Made by a program: the position numbers and the translations under genes
Origin: Larix kaempferi
Taxonomy: Eukaryota; Streptophyta; Pinopsida; Pinales; Pinaceae
NCBI GenBank assembly: GCA_027924585.1
Contig: BSBM01002082.1
Coordinates: 1 to 64,000 of the forward strand
Direction: 5' to 3'
DNA: 64,000 nt
Notes under the pieces: generated by a model
Told to the model about the DNA's origin: nothing
Database searches by the model: none
The model's input: only the letters and a program-made list of their open reading frames with translations
In this document: in pieces, positions 1 through 11,339 of the stretch
How the letters are laid out: each line of letters opens with the position of its first letter
Position numbering within the stretch: the stretch's first letter is position 1

Positions 1-439
1 TATGTGGTGATGCGGATGAGTGTTGTTTAGGATTTTTATGAGATGATCACATATTTATAAGATGAAATAAATAAACACAAGATAAGAGCAATCCACGTTG
101 CAGATACAAGATTTGTAGATAAAAAATATAATGAAGACTAATAAAATAGCATCCACAGATATAACTTAAACTGATTCCCAATGGACAAATGGCTCAGATT
201 AATAAAAACATGAAAGTGTAAAATGACCAGTGCCAAATGGAGTCAAAGATGTGTAGTGCTTGGGGATGCTGAAGATACAAGTCTTAAAATATTGTTTTTG
301 AGAATGTTGTGCAAATGTTCTTGGTTTATTTTAGAAAATTTTTAGTGATCTTGATTATTAGGGTTTAGAAAGTAAAGATAAAATCCAACCGAAAAAATAT
401 GCATTCAGTGGCTTCCCCTCATGTGTTATTTCTCTCTCT
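1..439. other. Unassigned AT-rich flank
   Basis: I see no coding potential, splice structure or recognisable repeat family here. Composition becomes increasingly A/T towards the simple-repeat block that follows. Confidence 0.5.
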
Positions 440-1326
440 ATATATTAACTTATAACATATATATATATATATATATATATAAAATAAAGTATAATAGATA
501 TAATAGATAAATTATATGTAATATTATATATATATATATATAATATTAAGTATATGTAATATTTTATATATATATATAAAATAAAGTATAATAGATATAA
601 TCTATTATACTTTATTTTATTTATATATATATAAAATATTACATATACTTAATATTATATATATATATATATATAATATTACATATACTTTATCTATTAT
701 ATCTATTATACTTTATTTTATATATATATATATATAATATTATTTTATATATATATATATATAATATTAAGTATATGTAATATTATATATATAAAATAAA
801 GTATAATAGATATAATAGATAAAGTATATTTTATATTATATATATAAAATAAAGTATAATAGATATAATATACATTCACTTACTTACCATTACATATATA
901 TAATATACATACTTCACTATACACTTATATATCATTATATACACCTCCACACACAAAATATATATATATATCATTATTTATATATAAAATAAAGTATAAT
1001 AGATAAAGTATATTTTATATTATATATATAAAATAAAGTATAATAGATATAATATACATTCACTTACTTACCATTACATATATATAATATACATACTTCA
1101 TTATACACTTATATATCATTATACACACCTCCACACACAATATATATATATATATATATATCATTATTCAACATATATATACATATTATATATTCATATA
1201 TATATTATATACATACATTATACTTATTATTGACTATAATATATATATATATATATATATATGATACATACATATAATATTACATATACTTTATCTATCA
1301 TATCTATTACACTTTATTTAATATAG
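440..1326. repeat. AT-rich simple repeat with a large palindrome and a tandem duplication
   Basis: The block is mostly (TA)n. A recurrent module containing AAATAAAGTATAATAGATAT occurs in both orientations. Around 541-655 two copies face each other and form an inverted repeat with arms of more than 50 bp and a 3-nt centre at 597-599. From about 833 a ~174-bp unit is repeated in tandem (second copy from about 1007) with only a few differences, including the segment with CATTCACTTACTTACC. No coding sense is apparent. Confidence 0.85.
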
Positions 1327-1632
1327 ACGCTTTTCCGGCATCCTGTTTCAATAACTCTGATTCCGACATTCTTCACTCCATCCATTAAAATGCCTCCGTC
1401 GTTTGACTGATTTCAAGGATCGCTGAGTTGGCAACCCTGCGTGAGTGTAAGCATGGGACGGTTGTTTCAAATGCCTCTCAGTTTCAATTTCAAATTCAAA
1501 CATTTGAACATGACCTTTCCCACCAACTCCATTTCAAAATTTTGAACATGATCTTTCCCATGAGTGTTTCTCTGCATTCTTTGTGTATGCGGCTAGTTGT
1601 GTTGTCCTCTGGTTCTCTGCCCCGAGAGAGAT

Positions 1633-1766
1633 CACTGCAAGAATTATTTCTGTGTGCATCTAGTTGTGTTGTATAGCGTCTCTATTTGGCCGTGGATCCA
1701 CTTGCAAGAATTATTTCTGTGTGCATCTATTTGTGTTATATACTCTCTCTATTTGGCCGTGGATCC
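1633..1766. repeat. 66/67-bp tandem duplication upstream of the esterase remnant
   Basis: Two adjacent copies share GCAAGAATTATTTCTGTGTG and end in TTTGGCCGTGGATCCACTTG, with a few substitutions. The second copy runs into the conserved N-terminal esterase reading frame (VDPLVSAFEEF). The duplication therefore rearranged the 5' end of that gene. Confidence 0.8.
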
Positions 1767-2308
1767 ACTTGTGAGTGCTTTTGAGGAATTTGTGGATGGA
1801 GTGGCAACCAGAGATTTGGAGATCAATCCTCATACAGGCATCTGGGCTCGCATTTTTTTCCCGAAACATCGCCTGATATGAGCCAAGTGGAGAAATATCT
1901 CATTCTGCTTCAATTCCATGGTGGGGGGGTTTTGTGTAGGAAGTGCTGCTTCCGCAGGTTATAATACATTTCTCCGTCGAGTTGTGAAGCAATGCAGGGT
2001 GATGTGCGTTTAAGTAGAATACAGGCTAGCGCCCGAACACCGTCTTTCTGCGGCATGTGAAGACGCCATGGAATCTCTTGAATGGCTTCACTGTCTGGCG
2101 CGCGGGATCTCGGAAGACTCGTGGCTAAGTCCCTTTGGAGATTTCACGCGGTCTATTCTGAGGCTCCCTACTCTTATGGGAGATAGCGCGGGTGGAAACC
2201 TGGTGCATGAGGTTGACATTCGTGCAGCAGATATGGAAACCTCAATACCACTTTCTTTTTCCAGACTTCGTTTCTGTCTCTCTCTACTTGACACCATTGA
2301 TCACATGT
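1742..2308 (+). pseudogene. Plant carboxylesterase (CXE / GID1-like alpha/beta-hydrolase) remnant
   Basis: Fragments in several frames spell the N-terminal two thirds of a plant CXE-type serine hydrolase. In order: VDPLVSAFEEFVDG (from 1759), INPHTGIWARIFFPK, a frameshift near 1875, the oxyanion-hole motif HGGG (1917-1928), another frame disruption in the G-run, a stop after VMCV, then VEYRLAPEHRLSAACEDAM and the nucleophile motif GDSAGGN (2179-2199). The family hydrolyses small ester substrates in the cytosol, and GID1 gibberellin receptors are relatives; this copy cannot make such a protein. The C-terminal part with the acid and histidine of the triad is not seen. A short insert before LMGDSAGGN (RLPT region) is not typical. 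The frameshifts, stop, upstream duplication and missing C-terminus make it a pseudogene. Family assignment is firm; the subfamily is not resolvable. Confidence 0.85.
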
Positions 2309-3312
2309 GCACCTCGTAGTGCCAGTACTCTCACTGTCTTTGCTTCAATCCCACTGGCTTCCCTGGTGACAATTGTTGTGAGGTTGGAGGCATCGATTCC
2401 TTGAGCAACTGCTTTAGCAGTGGGGGTTGATCCATACCCACTGGAAGTAGCCTTTCTTTGTTACACAAGAAATAAGTCCCATCATTAAATGAAAAGTTGA
2501 AAACAGAGAACAACAGCAAATCTTCTATCTAAATAGGAATCTGTTAAGAGATGGCACTATTATATGATCCTTATATATATCAAACTCAAATTTGCATAAA
2601 CACCCTCCCAACCAACAAACACAAAATATGGGCATGAAATATGGTCTGGTAGAGCCGATATAAAGGATTCATAGAATGTATGAATATGCCTACTCAGCCG
2701 GCAGGGATGGAATTTACCAACCACAATCTTAACTCTCCAAACAACACGCCCGTAATTCACAGGTCAGCTCTACCTTGGTTTCACACCTTCAACAAGAATT
2801 TGCAGCTTTTAACTTGAACAATCCTTCTCAGCACCTCACCAATATTCAGGCCGAATTAACAGTCCTTTAATTGTGGTCACATGGAGAAGCGGACTACACT
2901 CCGGAAGGAATAAATTGATGATGACACGCCCACAGGTCCAGTTGCTCTGGCATAGTTGGGTTTGTTTTATCACCTCCCATTAAATTTTGTTAAACTATGC
3001 ATAAGATTTTAAGATTTTAGGATTTTAAACTCTACTTAGCTTTACCTCTAACCAGCGTGCATGACCCTATCCTCGTAAAATAACCTTTATTGCACGGAAT
3101 TGATCGCATGACCTTCGCCTTCGAAAAGTTCTCTGGCTTGGAATTTTTCACTTAAGAAGGAACAACTCTCAGATGCGCTTGTGATTGGAACAAAGAAGTC
3201 CCAACCACTGCTAACCGGGAACCAGGTTGCTTTCTTTGCCATACATCAGATTCAATAATGCCTATTTATATTCATATTTGGAGGCGATTGACAGAAGTTT
3301 CAGGTTGTTAAT
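2309..3312. other. Unassigned stretch between two hydrolase remnants
   Basis: I see only short, unconvincing open frames. It may contain decayed introns or exons of either neighbouring hydrolase, but I could not match residues to a family. Confidence 0.4.
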
Positions 3313-3622
3313 ATTGAATGGAATCTTGCAGAACGTTCTATTAGTTTGGGGGGCGAAGGATCTGATCTTACTGTGGGAAGAGGCATATTTTCTCCAGAGG
3401 TACCTAAATTTATTGATTCCTCAATGCAAATGGAGCCACTCGCCCATAAATAAAACTGTCTACTCTGTAACATTATATTCTCCATGCAGAAGTTAAACTT
3501 TCTTGAATGTGATTGGAGAGAAGGAAAAGGTTGTGGTGATAAACGAGTGTGGCCATGTTCCCTTGGAGAAACCCATAGAGTTGAATGAGACACTGCTCAT
3601 ATTTATGTCGGTGGATAATTAA
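3313..3622 (+). pseudogene. C-terminal remnant of a second alpha/beta-hydrolase (epoxide-hydrolase-like)
   Basis: Two short coding blocks resemble the last exons of a MhpC/epoxide-hydrolase-like alpha/beta-hydrolase. The first, from about 3320, reads QNVLLVWGAKDLILL then AYFLQRYL, which matches the usual segment carrying the catalytic Asp (VWG.KD). After an intron-like gap ending in CTCCATGCAG (about 3490), the second reads EKEKVVVINECGHVPLEKP and ends at TAA 3620-3622. GH in ECGHVP fits the catalytic His and its usual context before EKP. This C-terminus does not look like that of CXE esterases, so it is probably not the tail of the upstream remnant. The core with the nucleophile is absent. 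Moderately sure of the family, unsure of substrate. Confidence 0.6.
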
Positions 3623-3691
3623 AATAACAGAGGGGTTCAATGAGTGAACAACCCACGAGAATGAACAACATGAATTTCTGTATGGATAATG

Positions 3692-3857
3692 TATTGCCCT
3701 AATTTTTCGATTACTTTTTGTTGAATAGCTGGCCACCATAATGGAAATAATTGAGTTATGACCACTTCGATTGATATTGCCCTAATTTTTCGATTACTTT
3801 TTGTTGAATAGCTGGCCACCATAATGGAAATAATTGAGTTATGACCACTTCGATTGA
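3692..3857. repeat. 83-bp perfect or near-perfect tandem duplication
   Basis: Two direct copies (3692-3774 and 3775-3857) beginning TATTGCCCTAATTTTTCG and ending ACCACTTCGATTGA lie head to tail. By eye they look identical, which suggests a recent event. Confidence 0.9.
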
Positions 3858-5680
3858 TAATTTTCCACCGTCTAACATCTTTCATTTTTCTTGTTTATGT
3901 ACATATAAATAATGAAAGAGCTTTATAAAATATATTTTTTCACATAACGGTTCATTAAATCTGTTCATAAAAACACAAATATGATGACCGCATATTTTGA
4001 AAGGTCCATCTCGGTAACAACACTTATCCTTATAATCCCAAGGCTCTATTGTAAAGCATGAGATCACAATTACACATTGTAAAGTATGAGATCACAATTA
4101 GACACTGTATGAATAGTGAAGTTACACTAATTTCGAAAAAAAAAACTCATTTAAGTAACCTAGTTCTTATGTGGGTTTATTGAAATATTTGTAATAGTTT
4201 TTGATTTATCATTTCATTGTTAATTTTTATAATGATTAAAAATAATACTTAATTATTGCTAAGAAGGGAGTGTAATGAAAATATGTTAAAAATGTATACC
4301 TTACTCCTTTTGGATTTGAACCTATGACTTCCTAGGAGGATATACATGTTTTCAACCATTAGGGCTAAATAAATTTAGTAGTCTTTAGAATGCTTTGTCA
4401 AGTCTTGTTATTGTATTGGAGTTCTCGTAAGGGAGGTTGCCACCTTAAAGTGACATGTTTTTCAAATTATCGACACAACGAAGTTGTATTTCTTATTTAA
4501 TTTTTTCGTTGTCCATATTTCATAAGTAATTGATCATTAATCTTTGTTAAAGTTGGTGAAGAATATTGCAAGTGGTATAAAAGCTCTTTCTTGTTTTGAC
4601 ATCCAAGTTTTAGCAAAATTATTTTAAGCTAGATATGTGTTCTAACATATTTAAACACATAGATCTATCTTTCACTAGGTCAAATTGTGGTTGGGGAAGC
4701 ACACATATATGGAATACAAGTGAAGTCACCTAGTTGGACACCATTCTACACCTATGTTGGTACCCGTTTGACTAGTACCACATCAAGTAGAATATGCTTA
4801 TGGATTCTCTCTTCCATGCAAATTTAGATATTGTGGAAGATTCCCAAACATACCCGAAAATAGCCTTACATAAGTCTCTTGGTAATCTTGTTGCTATAAT
4901 ACATCAGTAACAATACTCAAGGAGATCTCTTTATGTACTAGGGAATTAAGTAATAAAGCTAAGGGTATATATTCTAGATTGCTTAGTTGGTGTCATGGAT
5001 GATTTCTCCAATTACTATTTTTGGATACCCTCAAGTCTATTAGGGAGCTATAGTGCTCGATAGTCGTTTATCATTAGGACCCTGCAAACCCTAGCCTCTA
5101 CAAAATGACCAGTTGAAAAACACTTTTACTCTAATATCAAGAGTTTGTGAATTCTATCAATAGAATAATACTTAAATAAGATTAATACTCCTATTGGAGT
5201 TAAAAAAAAAGTTTTATAACCCAACAATACCATTATAGAAGATCTATCTCAAAAGACTCTTTATGATGTTGATCATGTATTGGTACAACTCTCCAACAAC
5301 CCTTTTTGTGGACCCGACCATACTATTGCAAACTACCTATCTCAAAAGACTTCTTGTGTGACACTACTTGCATGGGTATAAGTATTTGGTAACCCTTTTA
5401 GTGGTCCAAAATTTCCATGGTGGCCATTAGAAACATGTCCATGTAGAATAGGCTAACACACACATTTCTAAGATAGACAACCTACAAGCACACTTGGGTG
5501 TCTTGAAAGGAAATTTTGACAATGTGAAAGTAGATCTTGCTACAACAATAACCATATACATTATATCCTTCCCATCCTAGATGTAGGTTTGTAGTGGTTA
5601 GATCTTCCATTACAATAGAAAGGGGTTGAATCCTCCATTGGAGGTGGGCCTCTATCATCACCAACCATTTTCCATAGTCA
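3858..5680. other. Mostly unassigned AT-rich sequence
   Basis: Apart from the SINE-like segment listed separately, I see no gene. The part from about 4680 on may be the 5' untranslated or LTR portion of the decayed gypsy element that follows, but I found no matching LTR pair. Confidence 0.4.
4296..4369 (-). mobile_element. tRNA-derived SINE head, copy 1
   Basis: Read on the minus strand this has an A-box-like TAGCCCTAATGG (4356-4367) and a B-box-like GGTTCAAATCC (4312-4322) at tRNA-like spacing. It aligns over about 70 bases with the plus-strand copy near 10.23 kb, sharing the order CCTAA, AACAT or AATAT, TCCTA, GTTCAAAT. The arms do not fold convincingly as a tRNA, so a tRNA-derived SINE is the better reading than a tRNA gene. 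Confidence 0.55.
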
Positions 5681-5689
5681 ACACTAGAT

Positions 5690-8240
5690 GTGTCAAAAAC
5701 ATCCTAAAGTTGACTTGAATAATTGGGATGACTCTAACCCTACATGTTGGATTTCCCAAATGGGAGACTACTCCATCGGTGGTATTATTGATGACCTAAT
5801 GAAACTTATATTAGGTTTATTACACTTGGATCAAGGAAAATGGTAATGATGTCAATGTCATAAGAGGGACACATTACTTGGAGTCAATTTGTTAAATCCA
5901 TTTTTGTTTGTTTTGAAATAGACATTGATAATTTGGGTTGGTTAGCAATGTCATGCCAAAAAAACATAGTGGAATTGTTATACTAGGCTTCAAAAGATTG
6001 GGAATCTACACAGAGGGCATGACTTTCAAATAATATTTTATCAATGGTTCGAAGGAGGATATTAGAGCATATTTCTTGATGGCTCACTCAACAACTTTCT
6101 TGGAGACTTCTTAATGATATAAGGAAGCACATGTAGTGGGAAATGCACAAACTAAAGAACCCCCATGAACCTCCATTTATTCCCCTACCCAATCCTATTT
6201 ATGGCTCTTAGGAAAACCCCATCCTCCTTTCAACCCTTAAGAGTCCTCGAGTTTCCATTTTATCCATCGAAGAGTTTCCAAAGAAACTTGATATTTTGTC
6301 CATGCAACATATAATTTTCAAATTATGATAGCTAATGGATGTTTGATTAATTCAATGACAAGTGTGATGTCATGAAACTTCAAATGGGGGATTATTTTCT
6401 CAAATCTCACATGTTATCTATTGAAATGGTAGTGGTGATGTAGTTCTAGGAACATAATGGTTACACATTTTGGGTCTGGTTACCATGGATTTCAGGGAAT
6501 TATACATAAGGTTCAGTGAGGAGGGTAATAAATATACACTAAATGGGACCATGTATGTCTCCTCTAAAATTATCATATATCACCATATGGTGAAGCTCTT
6601 GAAGAAATGCCACTGATACATTATTTGCCAATTCAATGCCATTTAAGTTATGGGTATCCCCCACAACAAATTCACACTAATTCGCAATTGATCCTAACTA
6701 AATGTCAATAGATATTTGAAACACCTCATGACTAACCCTTTCACATGGTGATAATGCTTAATATATTCCCTTGATTCCATGTTGTAAACCACCCATTGTG
6801 CATCCTTACAACCACCCTTTCTCATAGAAGAATGGAATTTAAAATATTATTCATGAATTGTTAGAGATAGCAATTATTTGTTCCATACTATCCCTTATTC
6901 ATTCATCTTGGTCGTGGTATTGAAGAAAGAAGGTAATTGTTGTATGTGTAATGATTTATATATTTTGAATAATTTGATCATCAAAGACAAATTTCCATCC
7001 CATTATTGAAGATCCCTTACATGCACTTCATGGTATCAAGTTCTTTACTAAACACGACCTTCACTCACGATACCGTCAAATAGAGATGAAGGAGTTGGAC
7101 ATTCCTAAAATATCCTTCCACGCACATGAAGGAAATTATGTGTTTATAGTGATGCCATTTTTCCTTTGCAATGTTTCATTCATGTTTCAGAGCTTCATGG
7201 ATAATCTTTTTTGTCCCTTGATATGCATTTTTTTGGTTGTATTCTTTGATGATATCTTAATTTATATAAAACTCAGGAAGTAGTGGAGAATGATGATAAT
7301 CCATGCAACTCCTTAGGAACAATTAGTTGTCCATCAAACATTTCAAATGCACTTTTGGAACTTTATAAGTAGAATACTCGGGTTCCTAGAAAATTAAGGC
7401 TATGAAGGATTGGTCATGCCCCAAGGATCGTAAAATTTTATGTGGTTTATTAGGACTTATGGGATACTATAGGATGCTTGTGAGAGATTATGGGTGAATT
7501 ACAACCCCATTAACTTCCCTACTAAAAATTAATTTTTATGGAACAATGTTGTTAAGTAATCCTTTTCATATTCAAAGGAAGGCATCTCTACTATGCACAT
7601 TTTAGCCATGCTTGATTTCACTAAGACTATTGTCTTTGAATATGATGCTTTGGGAAAAGTTCTAAGATCCATGCTCATGCAAGAGGGGTGCCCCTTCACA
7701 TTCACTACTGAAAATTATGTAATATAAATTTGGGAAAGTGTACCTATGAGAAAGAGATGATGGTCATTCTTCATGCATAATTACTGGCACATGTATCTTA
7801 TTGGGAGGTGCTTCTAGCTCAAGATATATTATCATATTTTGAAGAATTTTTCTAGAAAAAAGGTTGCAATCATGTGAGAAACACTAGTGTGCCACTAATA
7901 TGATTGGGGATGATTATAAAATCACATATAAGAATGGAAAAGAGATTGTGTTGGTTGATTCTTTGTCTAGGAAATATGAGGAGAAATGATCTCGCTTTGC
8001 TTTATCCTTACTTTTACTATGGATTAGAAAAGTAAAACAAGAATGGTTGGAAATTGACATAGTGAATCAACTCATCCAAAGATGTCAAGAGGAACATAAA
8101 ACCCATAGGGTTATAATTAGTAGCAATATAACATGAATTATAAAGGGCATGTTTTGCCAGTCTCAACTTCTAATTTAAAACAAAAGGTTTTAGAGGAGTC
8201 TATAGTGGGTCACTTTATCTTTCAAAAAAACAATGAACGA
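5690..8240 (+). mobile_element. Decayed Ty3/gypsy retrotransposon, gag to RNase H
   Basis: A heavily mutated gag-pol reads in shifting plus-strand frames. Gag-like text (NWDDSNPTCWISQMGDYS) is near 5720. Reverse transcriptase follows at about 7050-7280: DLHSRYRQIEMKELDIPK, then HAHEGNYVFIVMPF, FQSFMDNLF and FFDDILIYIK, where FFDD replaces the usual Y/F-x-DD active site. The connection and RNase H continue with KDWSCPKD, GLLGLMGYYRMLVRDYG and a tail near 7,930-7,990 including VLVDSLSRKYEE. Many stops and frameshifts show it is long dead. No LTR pair or target duplication was found, so the limits are only those of recognisable coding text. Superfamily is confident; lineage is not. Confidence 0.8.
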
Positions 8241-8939
8241 GCTAAGAAATATTTCTTTTTGGAGTGGTCCATGTGGATATTGGTGGCCACCCACATGTTC
8301 CATCGAGTTACAACAGTTCTCAATCTTCTTGGAAATTTTCTACTGGTTTTTGGGTCCCAAAATTCCGGGGCCATTTTGAGGCCCTAAATGATGTTTTCTG
8401 GTCAATCCGAGGACAAGGGGTTTCCATGAAATTCCCTAGACACACTTAAAATTGTAATGCTTAGTTATTTATTTACCATGATCTATCATAAACTTAGATC
8501 CTATGTGAAAGTTGCGCCCATGGAAAGTTGATTTATTAGCTAACCACTTCGCTGCCCACAAATACTTTTGGTGCTTTATCTCCTAGGGATAGGTTTTTGG
8601 ATGTCAGGGTTTTTTACTCTTTATGCTTATGATAAAAGGTTGTTTCCAATCTCTTTGTAATCAAATCTAGTGAATGAGCATAGAAAACACATATCTCTTC
8701 AAAGATAAACTACAGTAACCACCATCTGAGCTAGTTTGTATTGCTTTGCAGTTTATAATGTTTTTCCATTCCATTCATTAATATAATTTGGGTTTTACTA
8801 TACTAATATGTTTTATTCAAAATATTTGTGTGCATGTTTCCATTTTATAGAAGAATAAAAGATTGTAGAAAAATACATAGATATATTTTTGTCACCTAGA
8901 GGGGTACCTCTACATTTATAGGTTAAACATTCAATTGAT

Positions 8940-10060
8940 TTGATACCTAGTGCTCATTTACCTAATGGCCCAATATATAGAAATTATCTTTTGGATAATG
9001 AGGAAATAAAGTGTCATATTCAAGATCTTATCCCAAAAGGACACATTCGATTGAGCTCCTCATATTGTGGAAACCCAATTGTGATGGTATAGAAGAAGGA
9101 CGGGACATTGTGACTTTGTATTGATTACAGATCCATGAACAAAATAATTGTCAAGAATCAATACCCGATCCCTCAAATTGATGATCTTATTGATCGGTTT
9201 AAGGGTTCCAAATTATTTAGTAAGATTGATTTGAAGTCAGGTTACCACCAGGTCCTGATTGAGTAGGCCAATCAATGTATGGAAGACAACCTTCAGGTAT
9301 ATAGAAGGTCTTTTTGAGTGGTTGGTCATGCATTTTAGCTTGAATAATGCCCGAACAACATTTATGAGGATGATGATGATACCTTGCACCCATTCATAAG
9401 CTATTTTGTGGTCATATATTTGGAAAACATCATCATCTTCAATAGAACATGGGTGGAACACTTGTAGCACATTTAATAGATCCTTAGTACATTGCATCAA
9501 CATAAGTTATACACCAATTTGGAGAAATTCTCATTCGACATAGAGAGAATTTAATTCTTGAGATACATCATGAATGAACATAGGGTGTATGTTGACCCAA
9601 AAAATATCCAAGACACTCATGATTGGCGACCCGAACAACTCTAACAAAGGTCTATAACTTATTGGGCCTCACCAACTTTTAAAGCAGGTTTGTATTGGGG
9701 TTTTCTCATATCACTTGGCCCTTAAGCCAAGTGACCAAGGGTGGATCCAAAGATAAGTTTTTTTGGGGGTTCATCACAATAGAAATCCTTTAAGGATATG
9801 AAACGATGCCTCTACTCAGTGCTAGTCCTCACTCTAACAAACCTGTAACAACCTTTTGAGATTGAGACATATGCCTTTGACTATGCTAGCAGTGCAGTCT
9901 GGACTTAGCATGGATATATAGTGGGATATCATAGTGAGGAATTCTCTGATTCTATTCGTAGGTATCCCGCTTATGACAAGGATATGCACTCAATCGTGCA
10001 ACCTTGTCATGGTTGGAAGCATTACATCCTAGGGAAGGAGACCATCATCCGCCATATTAT
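8940..10060 (+). mobile_element. Second decayed Ty3/gypsy fragment (reverse transcriptase and RNase H)
   Basis: The fragment starts near the RT N-terminus (HIQDLIPKGHIRLSSSYCGN), then [46 protein letters not shown] and SGYHQV. A degraded stretch corresponds to the active-site region ([15 protein letters not shown], where the expected DD is lost). Further on, RNase H text is visible: DYASSAVW, GYIVGYHSEEFSDSIRRYPA and HGWKHYILGKETI. Several in-frame stops and shifts are present. It begins after the first gypsy remnant has reached its RNase H end, so the two are separate insertions or a rearranged pair. No integrase or LTRs are recognised. Confidence 0.82.
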
Positions 10061-10226
10061 TAATGAGACAAATAGTTTGACACAAAATTACTAAAAAAGA
10101 TTTAATAATAGAATCAAGTCATATTATTTATTTAGATTAATTCACCTTGGGTTAATGTATTTAGTTTAGTTACATTGATTTATTGCCAATTTAAGATTGA
10201 ACTATACTACATTATGTCTATAACTA

Positions 10227-10302
10227 GTGGGCCTAACAATTAAGAATATATGATTTGTCCTAAGAGATTAGAAGTTCAAATTTGGAATGAGGTAGGGCAT
10301 TT
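10227..10302 (+). mobile_element. tRNA-derived SINE head, copy 2
   Basis: This segment aligns with the minus-strand copy at 4.3 kb. GGGCCTAACAATT stands for the A-box side (10229-10241) and GAAGTTCAAATTTGG for the B-box side (10271-10285). Spacing is kept, and both boxes are more decayed than in copy 1. Confidence 0.5.
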
Positions 10303-11339
10303 AGAGTCAATGGTTTCCATATGCCATAATTGTGTGTGTAACATGGGAACTCATATGTGTTATAATTTTCCTCCCACAAATAATGTCAAACCCCATTGAA
10401 AATATTTCTATTTGTGCAATATTAGAGAGAAAGGTTCACTACAAAATGATCCTTATATTAATTTATCATGATGTTGTTATCTTTCATTGCAATGATTTCA
10501 TCTTTAGTTTTCTTAAGTTCCTCATTCACTTCAGGATCTTCATTTGTTATCCTAGTGTCTACAAGTAATGGTTTTCATTCATACCTGGAATATACTTCTT
10601 TCCCTCTTTTTCACTGCTAACAATAACTAATCCAAAATCATAATGTTGTTGCAGGAGACTCAATTCATTAGATAACAACTTGTTTTGAGTTTTGATAATG
10701 TCAACTTTTATGTGCATGTTTTGCAAGCAAGTAATAAATGTATTAAAATTTCTCTTGTTCATAGAAATTGTAGATCCTGAAGTTGTGTTGAGCAATGTGT
10801 GTAGCCGATGAAAGAGCTCTTGAATCATGGCCATTTAAAGATGAATTACACCGTGGAGGGATTCTTGCAACTCCACCTAGGCTAACAATAAGGCCCAACA
10901 CTTTATTTCAGACTCAACAAATGGAGGGTGTCAGATACAACTGAGAATGCATGCAATGCAAAAACAATTCAACTTAATTTTGTTTTGACACTCACAAATA
11001 ACTATTGCAAGTACCAAAATACAAGGGAACTTACAAAAAAATCATTGTTTGCAAATTACAAAGTGATGTTGAATTTGAAGCTATATTGGTCTTCAAGTTG
11101 AGTACTTTACAATATTTTAAATTCTTTGATCCCTGGATTGCTTGTTCAGAATGTTTTGAGTGAAAAATAATTATTGGTAGAGCTATCCAATAGCATTTTG
11201 CAGACTCGTGGAGCTCTGTGCAACCAATGTAAAATATATGTCTCCAATCCACAATCACAATGTTTCTTCCAACAAACACGTGGTTGTTACTCCAATGACA
11301 CGATATATCAGAGAGGAGAGGTTTCAAATCTAGACACAT
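10303..11339. other. Unassigned stretch before minisatellite array 1
   Basis: Only short open frames are present, the longest about 90 codons on the minus strand near 10.6-10.8 kb, and none has a recognisable domain. I assign no function. Confidence 0.4.

Noticed and set aside
2331-2519. Minus-strand 62-codon frame between the hydrolase remnants
   Set aside because: It is proline- and glutamine-rich but matches nothing I recognise and has no supporting splice or start context.
4296-4369. A functional tRNA gene on the minus strand
   Set aside because: A- and B-box-like sites are present, but no convincing acceptor or anticodon stem forms, and a diverged second copy exists at 10.23 kb.
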